A stretch of 64,000 nt of DNA, from the NCBI GenBank assembly GCA_047495785.1, contig JBLDXI010000046.1:1302001-1366000 (forward strand), written 5' to 3'. A program made the position numbers and the translations under genes. The notes below the pieces were generated by a model. The model did no database searches, was not told the DNA's origin, and was given only the letters and a program-made list of their open reading frames with translations. The DNA comes from Lepidodermella squamata. Taxonomy: Eukaryota; Gastrotricha. Positions 56,284-64,000 of this stretch are shown here, one piece after another; positions within the stretch are counted from its first letter, which is position 1; the number at the start of each line of letters is the position of its first letter.

Positions 56284-57084
56284 TCAACAAATCGAAGTGG
56301 CATTATCTTTTTTAGCTGAGAAAAACATAGAGAATAAGAATTTGTCCTTGTCGTGATAAAGCGGCATCATTCCCATCGCAAACGCCTGGTAGTCTTCGCT
56401 TGTCATCGCTGCGTAACTGTCCGGGTCTCCTTTGAGTTGATCGAAAGCGTCCACAAAATTCTCGCTGATCACAACATGATGAGACGCACGGCTGTATCCC
56501 AACTTCTTCAGCCATTCGGTTGAACCCGGAAATGGCTCGGAGTTCGTTGATTCAACGTACTTGTCCAAGCTTTCCAGAGCGGCGTCGTTGAACAGCGCTT
56601 CGTCAAAACAAAGTGGTTTCAAATTGGCATCCGTCCGAAATTCGTTGATAAGCCGTAGCATTCGGTAAGAAAACCGCATTTGCGTCACTTTTGTCGCGAC
56701 CGGTCCACTGTTGCCGACGAGAAATTGACGATCGAGATTGGAAAACCTAGCGAGTGCCGGCGTGTTCTCCTTACCGCGTACAACCCCGCAAACTTGCGTA
56801 GGGTCGCCATTTTTATCTGAAACACTGATCTTCGACTTGGGTTGGCCTCGCATCAGGTGGCAATACGGCTGTTGATGGCCTTGCCAGAAGAAATGGGTAC
56901 AGCGCGGATCGTCGATGCAGAGATCGAGACACATCGCCGAACTGATTTCATTCAGCTTCCCATAGGCTTCATCGCCGAATGAACAGCCGGAACTCCAGAG
57001 GCGACGAACCCAGATAGATGGCGAAATTTCTACAGCCTGAGCCTCAAGAATTACAGCTAATAACACAACAACAAAAGCTAGCAT
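56284..57084 (-). CDS. Secreted Apple/PAN plus CAP (SCP-like) domain protein
   Basis: One exon of 266 residues. A signal peptide (MLAFVVVLLAVILEAQA) leads into a PAN/Apple domain at about 30-100, with the six-Cys pattern SGCSFGD, AMCLDLCIDDPRC, PYCHLM and QVCGVV. Residues about 140-266 resemble the YkwD-like CAP fold: MLRLINEFRTDANLKPLCFD, NDAALESLDKYVES, GYSRASHHVVISENF and YQAFAMGMM. The usual CAP His/Glu pair is only partly visible (HHVVISENF). Apple domains bind proteins or sugars; CAP proteins are extracellular with various roles. The combination on one short chain is uncommon. Upstream TATA-like sequence (TTTTATACC) is seen near 57140. Confidence 0.7.
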   Translation of the reverse strand: MLAFVVVLLAVILEAQAVEISPSIWVRRLWSSGCSFGDEAYGKLNEISSAMCLDLCIDDPRCTHFFWQGHQQPYCHLMRGQPKSKISVSDKNGDPTQVCGVVRGKENTPALARFSNLDRQFLVGNSGPVATKVTQMRFSYRMLRLINEFRTDANLKPLCFDEALFNDAALESLDKYVESTNSEPFPGSTEWLKKLGYSRASHHVVISENFVDAFDQLKGDPDSYAAMTSEDYQAFAMGMMPLYHDKDKFLFSMFFSAKKDNATSIC

Positions 57085-57683
57085 GTTGTAGAATTAAGAT
57101 GAATCGAAAGATGATATCAAGATGAAATTTTCCATCTTTTATACCACCCGATGTAAGAGGCACATGTTAGATTTCGCATCGATGGTTATGCTGAGAAATT
57201 GGGTCAGCTGATTACTGATCATAGCGTTTCTTTTGTAACAAAGTAAAAACGCTGTTCATTTTATATAAAGGCAAAGTACTTGCTCATCGATTAAAAGGTG
57301 AAATAATCGAAAGATGGCCCTAACAGTAACTAAAATAAGCATAATAAGCGCCGACCTAGAAAGAATGCAAGCTTTTATTGATCGGGCTGTACTCGAACGA
57401 CCTAGTTCACGTCATCAAACATTGTAAAATGCGAAGGCAACATTTTATCGGCTTCGACCAGGTCATTGCAGTTAAAGCAGCTAACTGGTGAACATGAATA
57501 TGATCAGATCATTGGCAAAGCCCAAATACGCGTATTGTTAAGATGTCGATCGTTTTATTGAAAACAATAGAATAGCAGAGGTCATTGAATAAATTCGATG
57601 CTATAATCATTTGAAATGTCAATAATCGATAAAAATCAAGAGTTCATAATGTCAATAGCGCAGCCCCGAAAATAATGAAGAAT
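57085..57683. other. Spacer upstream of the Apple-CAP gene
   Basis: Contains its probable promoter. Nothing else recognised. Confidence 0.5.
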
Positions 57684-59499
57684 TTATTTTTCGGAAATTT
57701 CGGTCATTACTCGCAGAATGACTTCTTCGAAGTATTGCGGTGCAACAACTTGAACAGCCAGTGGCAGGCCGACAGTTCCGCTAATGTTAGACTCGTACAT
57801 AAATTTATGAAAACGGTCCTTGTCAGCTGGATATAACGCCATCAGCTGTTCATCCTTCTCCGTCACTTTCGTCACCTGCGAAATGCCAGATGGCCAGTCC
57901 AGGAAGTTGAAAATCGCCTCATAGCAGAGTGAGCCTAAAACTTCGCGCGGCATGTCCAAAGTCAAAGCTGCAGATGGGTACGACGGGTAGACCAACGCGT
58001 CCAGTTTCGCGTTATGAAAAGCCTCGGCAAATTCCTGGCGGTACTTTCGCATAGCCCGGAATGCGACGTTGACGTCATGCGGGCGGCTGCCAAAACGCAG
58101 ATTTTTGATCACGTCAGCCGGGAAATCGCCGATAAAAGGCCGTGAAAGTGCAGCAATAATCAACTTCAACCAGTAAGGCGTTTTCATGGTAGCCAATGAG
58201 TAAACGTTCGGGTAAGCGATTTCGATGTCGTTATCGCAGGCTTCTATTGTTTCGACATAACCATCTACTGCTATTATCCGGAAATACATCAGCATAGCCT
58301 CAAGGCTTCGAGGAGGCCTCCATGCGACAAGACGATGTCCACGTTTCTCAAGCGCTTCCTTAGCTTCTTTAACAGCTCGCTTCATCGCAGGCGTCGTTTC
58401 GAACGCTCCGTCAAAGTCGCAATAGCCAATTGTCAGCGGCTTCTTAGAGGAATACAGCTCCTCTCGGAAAGGAATTGGAACCAGCGAACTGATCGGGAAT
58501 CTTTTAAACGTCTCCTCGCTGTACATCCTTCGGTGAACGGTTACAAGCGTCTCGACGTCCTGAGTGAACAGGCCCATGCATTGGAAGTCTCGAACTGCGG
58601 CTCTTGGGTAGTAAGCTGTCGGGAACGTTCCGCCATTCAACATTCGGGAAGAAGTCGGTTTCAGGGTGTAACAGCCACACCATGCAGCCTGTAAAGAATC
58701 GGAAAATTACGAATAGATTATAGATTATCGAGAGATTTGTCTATATCCTTACTGGAATTCGAACACTTCCTCCGAGATCCGATCCAACACCTAGAATTGA
58801 TGCTTTCGCACCGACAATCGCACCTTCACCACTTGAAGACCCACCAGGACCTCGTTTCAAGTTATGCGGATTCCGGGTCATACCGTAAATCGCGTTCCTA
58901 GAGTCGTAAGACAGCATAGCCTGCGGGATGTTGGTCTTCGCGAATGGAATGCATCCCAAGGCCTCAAGAAATTGAACTATCGGCGACGGTGGCATGCCGT
59001 AGAAGTCGCCGAGGTATTGCGAAAACCCACCCGTCGCCTCAGTATTCGGATAGAAGCAACACTCCTTAATGGTAATCGGAACGCCGTGAAATGGCAGTCT
59101 CTCCTCAACAGGGATAGCGTCAAGCCTTGCCGCCGTGATCTCAGCCCTGTCGAGGATGAACTCCGATATCGGGTTAATCGTGTCGCATGTCGCTAGAGCC
59201 GCGTGTTGGTAGGCATGAAGAACCTCAGTTGCTTTCAATTCGCCTTTCCTCAACTTCTCGGCGAGTTGGCCAAAAGACAGGGCTAGAATCGCTTTCTGAT
59301 TCGCCGGAACTTGCCGCGTCTTGAGTCTGTCGCGCCTCTGCTTTTCGGCCTGTTGAAACGCTCGAATCTTAGCGCTGAGTCGCCTTCGTTTACTGAGGCC
59401 ACGCAGGGCTCGGAGCAGGACTAAGGCACCTACAGACCCTGCAGCGGCTAAAGCAAGAGACCGCCGGTCGATTCGCTGCACAAGCTCCCTGATGTCCAT
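57684..59499 (-). CDS. Fatty acid amide hydrolase, copy 2
   Basis: Exons 59499-58753 and 58688-57684 give 583 residues, with the intron in exactly the same place as in copy 1 (RIP|AAWCGC in copy 1). N-terminal TM at about 15-35 (LALAAAGSVGALVLLRAL), then the amidase domain with Lys145 (ITIKECCF), Ser221 (GPGGSSSGEGAI) and Ser245 (GSDLGGSVRIP). Sequence identity to copy 1 is moderate, so the duplication is not recent. Position 222 keeps the usual Ser. The ATG is only 127 bases from the stop of the upstream Cys-loop channel gene on the same strand, close enough to suggest an operon or a very compact promoter. Confidence 0.93.
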
Positions 59500-59626
59500 T
59501 ACGCGTCGATGATAAAATGAAAACCTCAGTCCAGTATCCGGTACATAAAAATATTACTACTGCGCATTGATTATTTGCTTACACTATCGTATTCTGAATA
59601 CGAGATAACATCATTTGAACACTGCT

Positions 59627-60900
59627 TTATTGAACCTGCGAGAAAAACACGGCATTAATGACGAGAAAAGCGGTTAGAGTTGTCAGAAATGCGATAAGAT
59701 CTAATAGATTGATCAAAGTTGTTCTGTAACCAGTGGAAACTTGAACGATTCTTTTATAAGTTTCGGATCTTTCGCTAATCATGCGGCATGAGAAAAGTGT
59801 CCACATGGTGACAGCAACTGAAACTGTGTTGTGAACTTCGTAGTAGATGATAATGTACATAACCTCAGATGTTTGAGGTATAGACCCCATTATCGCCGAT
59901 TGCAGGAATATGAAAGCGAGAAATACTGTCACCGTGAAGCTAGCCCTATCAGGCATTTCCGCCGGCATGGCAAATACACTCATAATCAGTATTTCTAAGA
60001 GAATAGTCGGAGCGATGAACTGACTGACAAAATAGGCCGAGTTGCGTTTGAAAGCGAATCGAAACTTGATAGAATCGGACGTGCTGAGGATTTCGACTTG
60101 ATCTTTGACTGGAATTTCTTGCCAGATGTCGCCACCACTCAGCAGGGTCGATTCATCCAGCCGCAGCTGGCTGGATTTGTCGCTGAAGCTAACCTTGGCG
60201 AAACAGTCGTCATAGCATTCATAGGCTTTTATCTCAACTTCGCAAGTTTGAATATCGAAAGGATACCTGTGAATATCAAGGCTATCGGGGCGAAGGTATT
60301 ATATATAACGAGGAATCTTACTTGAGAAAGGACAGTCCACAAGCTGTATCATATTTATTCGAATAACTCAGGACAGCAAAGCCTTCCTTCTTCACTAAAA
60401 CCCTGCCTTCTCTGATGATTAAATTTGATTTAGTTAAACATTTCAAGTTTTAACTCTTACTGGGAGAAGGGGGATGAAATATCTCCCATTCCATTCCAGA
60501 TCGTCAAACTTGGTCGCCAAATTCGACGTGTCGAGTACCAGCATTCCGATATCAGATCCGAGTACGTTATGCTGTCGTTCCACCTGGCACATGGCGGTAG
60601 TTGCCATTGAAATTCAAACGTCGCCTGTAGGCTCAATTTCTGCTCTAGATCACTGAGGTCTACAAAGTCGAAAGGAGTCATCGAAACTACAACTTCAACT
60701 TTTGTCGACTCGTTCGGAGCAGGCCGGGCTGTTTTGCTGTTCAAATACGGGCATGTTGTAGCTAAATTGTTGCAGAATAAGTCTGGAAACGCCAGTTGAC
60801 CTATAGGGTAAGTACGATTGTTGTAAAAAGGGTCTCCAATGATCGAACAGATGGCCCCTTTGACCACCGAGGAGATAATGATTAGAGAAAATTTTCGCAT
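59627..60900 (-). CDS. Cys-loop ligand-gated ion channel subunit, copy 1
   Basis: Three exons (60900-60461, 60411-60322, 60266-59627) give 389 residues. The extracellular domain has IWRPSLTIWNG (loop A region) and an intact Cys-loop with 13 residues between Cys (ACGLSFLKYPFDIQTC). M1 has FIAPTILLEILIMSVF, M2 ASFTVTVFLAFIFLQSAIM, M3 MYIIIYYEVHNTVSVAV and M4 LLDLIAFLTTLTAFLVINA. The M3-M4 loop is only about 25 residues, far shorter than usual (over 70). There is no Cys pair in loop C, so it is not a standard nicotinic alpha subunit, and no PAR motif of anion channels. Ligand and ion are unknown. The N-terminal hydrophobic stretch is a probable signal peptide. Confidence 0.88.
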
Positions 60901-61950
60901 ATTGTATTAATGCTGAAATCTAACTTTTTGATTGAATTAATTTCAGTGGATTGAATTTAATTCAGTGGGCTAGTTTGTCGTCAATGCTGAATATTCCTCG
61001 ATGGGAATGAGTGGTTTCCTGTTCGCGGAACAGGATATTTCTGTTTGCTATTAAATTTTATGTATAAATTAGAATTTTGAACAAAAAATTTCAGATATAT
61101 AATGATACCTAGCTAATTACTGCAAAATCACTAAATAAATTTATTTTATGACTCAGAGATGGTATCGAATTAAGATCGAGCTCACATTTCATATCCAATT
61201 TGGCGTCTTGTTGGCTATATAAGCCCTAAGTAATAACACATAAAGATATCAGTTGATCTGCTTTACTGAACTGCCTTTTGTATTATTCAGTCTAATTGCT
61301 GTTATTGGTTTGCCCCCGAACCAGGTCAGGGATATCAACCCTTCATCCAAATTCAATTTTTCGACCACACGCCTCGCAGCGCTAGGCGCAATAACTTAAT
61401 GCCGCTACGATGAATTTCATAAGTGTAAAATTTGTGTGTAAATAAACACGAGATCATGGCTGAAGTTCGGTGGTGGTTTTGATTGTTTTCGAATCGTTTA
61501 TATAGTCAAGAATCAAATTGGAGGCGGTAGTCGAGTTCTGGTAGCTGTTTGATATGCTACGCTGGGCAGCGTTTTTCCAGTTTTTTGACGATTGAGTCAG
61601 TGACGGTTGTTCGCTATGCGTTAGATATATTGGCCAGAACAACAGCTTAGCTGTTGCAGTAGCGCCGGGGGAACCTTTGAGACTGATGAGAACAGTACTA
61701 GTAGTTCTACCTGTACACTGCTGGGACGGGCTCGAACTGCTACTCGATGCTCGATACTGGTCGCGCGCTTTTTCTTCCGGAATTCTGCCCAATTTTCACC
61801 CCATTTTTTTTTATTTTCAACTTTTGCTCGCTGCTTTAAGAGGGCTATTCACATCGTTACATATCGTTATTCACCATAAACAATACAATTCGAAATCTAG
61901 GCTTCCTACCTAAGGTGCAAATCTGTCACTAATATCTTTTGAACACTGTT
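60901..61950. other. Spacer between the two Cys-loop channel genes
   Basis: Holds the promoter of copy 1 with a palindrome at about 61018-61034 (separate entry). A 112-codon frame at 61454-61792 (minus) is Ser/Thr-rich and not convincing. Confidence 0.5.
61017..61035. promoter_or_regulatory. Palindromic upstream element, Cys-loop copy 1
   Basis: CCTGTTCGCGGAACAGG is a perfect 7+3+7 inverted repeat about 118-134 bases upstream of the ATG. A diverged form is found at the same distance from copy 2, which suggests a conserved regulatory site or a shared 5' UTR hairpin. Confidence 0.4.
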
Positions 61951-63663
61951 TTATTGAACCTGAGAGAAAAACACGGCATTAATGACGAGAAAAGCGGTTA
62001 GCGTTGTCAGAAATGCGATGAAGTCTAATAGATTGATCAAAGCTGTTCGGTAATACGTTGAAACTTCAACAATTCTCCCGTAAATTTCGCATCGCTCGCT
62101 GATCATGCGGCATGAGAAAAGTGTCCACACGGTGACAGCGACGGAAACTGCGTTGTGAACTTCGTAGTAGATGATTATGTACATAACTTCAGATGTTTGC
62201 GGGATCGAGCCCATTATCGCGGATTGTAGAAAGATAAAAGCGAGAAATACTGTTACGGTGAAGCTAGCCCTATCCGGCATTTCCGCCGGCATGGCGAATA
62301 CACTCATTATCAGAATTTCTAACAGAACAGTTGGAGCTATGAACTGGCTGACAAAATAGGCCGAGTTGCGTTTGAAGGCGAATCGAAATTTGATAGAATT
62401 ATACATGCTCATGACTTCGACTTGATCTTTGACTGGAATCTCCTGCCAGATATCAACTTCGTTCACTAGTTTCAATCCTTCGAGGCGCAACTGGCTGGAT
62501 TTGTCGCTGAAGCTAACTTTGGGGAAACAGTCGTCGTAGCATTCATAGGCATTTATCACGACTTCGCAGGTTTGAATGTCGAAAGGATACCTGTAAAATT
62601 AACATAGGAATGATAGGGTAGATAAGATTTAAGGCGGAACTTTACTTGACAAAGGATAGTTTGCAGCCTACATCGTATTTATTCGAATAACTCAGGACAG
62701 CAAAGCCTTCCTTCTTCACCAGAACCCTGCCTTCTCTGAAAATCAAAATAAATTATTAAATTATTAAAATATTATAAAAAAATTAAAATTCGTGACGAGG
62801 AAAGTTTGACAAAATCCATGTTAAAAAACTAAAACTAATTAAATTTCAGAATTTGAAATTTTTTAAATTTCAAACTTCGAAAATCATAATTTCAAAAATT
62901 CTGAAATTTCAACCAGCATTTGGCTGGTTGATCCCTGATTCTCCAGCGAATTTACAGAATTTTTCCAGTTTTACATAATTCTTGATTTTTTGCTGACATT
63001 GGATAGCTGTAGGTTAATTAGGACGCTCATTTGCATAAGCGACGGCATTGTGAGTTCCAACAATATTCACCCTCAAATTTGGGTCAAATTTTGAAGAAAA
63101 TTAATTAGCTATTTTTGTTCGGCAAATCACTTGCAAACCAAATGATATAGTCCTCGATATAGTCAACATTACAAATTATTAATTATTAAGCTAAATTAAT
63201 CAAAATTTTCATTGAACTCTTACTGCTGAAAGGGGGTATAAATGTCTCCCACTCCGTTCCAGATTGCCAAACTAGGTCGCCAGATTCTATGAGTCGAATA
63301 CCAGCATTCCGATATCAGATGCGAATACGTTAAGCTGTCGTTCCACCTGGCACATGGCGGAAGTTGCCATTGAAATTCAAACGTCGCCTGTAAGCTCAAT
63401 TTCTGCTGCAGATCATCGAGAGTTACAAAGTCGAACGGAATCATCGAAACTGTCACTTCAACTTTAGTCGACTCATTCGGAGCCGGGCGGGCTGTGTGGC
63501 TGTTCAAATACGGGCATGTCGTAGCCAGGTTGTTGCAGAACAAGTCGGAAAACGCCTGCTGACCGATCGGGTATGTTCGGCTGTTGTAGAACGGGTCGCC
63601 GATTGTCGAACAGACGACCCATTTGATCATCACAAATCGAATTATTTCAGAAAAAATTCGCAT
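61951..63663 (-). CDS. Cys-loop ligand-gated ion channel subunit, copy 2
   Basis: Three exons (63663-63224, 62735-62646, 62590-61951) of exactly the same lengths as copy 1 (440, 90 and 640 bases) give 389 residues. Most of the protein is identical to copy 1, notably M1 to M3. Differences concentrate at the N-terminus, in KLVNEVDIWQEIPVK and near the M3-M4 loop. The Cys-loop reads GCKLSFVKYPFDIQTC. The first intron is long (488 bases), whereas it is 49 bases in copy 1. This is a recent tandem duplication; the two subunits could assemble together. Confidence 0.88.
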
Positions 63664-64000
63664 TTTTAGTAGGTAAATTTCAATAATATTGCCAACGTCA
63701 GATATAATTTGATTAAATAAAATGTCAGGGTTTGTTTGTTTTTAATACAGAAAATTTCTCGAGGGATATGGAACGCGATCGCTTTCCTGCGCCGGAACAA
63801 GGTTATTGTGTTTGTTTTATAATTCATTAAAAATTGGGTAATAAAATCAGCGCCAGGCCTATACAGCAATTTTCAATAAAAAATTGATGAAAACGAAAAA
63901 CGAAATAAAATTGCAATAAAATTGCAGACGTCAGATAATAAATCGATTTTATTGTCAACATGGACTTGGGAAATCAGGATAACGAAAATCCAGATCCAGC
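63664..64000. other. Upstream region of Cys-loop copy 2
   Basis: Contains the diverged palindrome at 63786-63802 and AT-rich sequence to the window end. No gene recognised. Confidence 0.5.
63786..63802. promoter_or_regulatory. Diverged upstream element, Cys-loop copy 2
   Basis: CCTGCGCCGGAACAAGG lies 123-139 bases upstream of the ATG and matches the copy 1 palindrome at most positions, in the same context (TTTCCTG...GGAACA.GG.TAT). Confidence 0.35.

Noticed and set aside
61454-61792. 112-codon Ser/Thr-rich frame between the channel genes
   Set aside because: Low-complexity and not flanked by splice signals; starts without good context.

Overview
The window is nuclear DNA of an invertebrate animal with a compact, AT-rich genome. 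Genes are split by GT-AG introns that are mostly about 45-70 bases long, with acceptors of the TTTTCAG/TTTTAG type. A few introns are long because mobile-element remnants sit in them. Interstitial TTAGGG-like stretches fit a lophotrochozoan or flatworm better than a TTAGGC nematode, but I cannot fix the phylum from sequence alone. I rebuilt gene models by hand; every spliced model given with exon coordinates has a total length divisible by three and no internal stop.

Layout. 0-2 kb: a four-TM claudin/PMP22-like gene. 3.5-10 kb: two tandem genes of a divergent seven-TM receptor family, with a third, intronless member at 20.7 kb. 10-15 kb: gene-poor DNA with a dispersed repeat. 15-18 kb: a Cys-rich, probably GPI-anchored secreted protein whose long intron holds unidentified coding-like debris. 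18 kb: a broken Tigger/pogo transposase. 22-23.5 kb: GET4 (tail-anchored protein insertion). 26-28.5 kb: a large intronless helical-repeat gene I do not recognise. 28.9 kb: a Helitron-like (DUF6570-type) remnant.

29.5-39 kb: four tandem alpha carbonic anhydrase (CA) genes on the minus strand. One has a probable mitochondrial presequence, one has the proton-shuttle His replaced by Tyr, one looks cytosolic, and the fourth is fused in frame to an N-terminal NEK-like pseudokinase domain. The pseudokinase-CA fusion is the most unusual object here: a catalytically dead kinase fold (no Gly-rich loop, HRD changed to HGN, DFG and activation loop missing) followed by a CA domain that keeps all three zinc His. 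Between CA genes 1 and 2 lies a foldback element with 32-base palindromic satellite units around telomere-like repeats.

43-49.4 kb: a GRAF/ARHGAP26-type BAR-PH-RhoGAP-SH3 gene with a tandemly duplicated BAR exon and a LINE 3' end, flanked by a target-site duplication, in its last intron. 50.4-52.4 kb: a single-pass receptor with a metabotropic-glutamate-receptor-like Venus flytrap ectodomain but no Cys-rich or seven-TM region. 52.5-59.5 kb: two fatty acid amide hydrolase genes, with an N-terminal-domain/TPR protein and a secreted Apple-CAP protein between them. 59.6-63.7 kb: two nearly identical Cys-loop channel genes with very short M3-M4 loops and a shared upstream palindrome.

Most of the gene content has a common pattern: local tandem duplication (7TM x3, CA x4, FAAH x2, Cys-loop channel x2) followed by changes in exon structure, targeting or domain composition.
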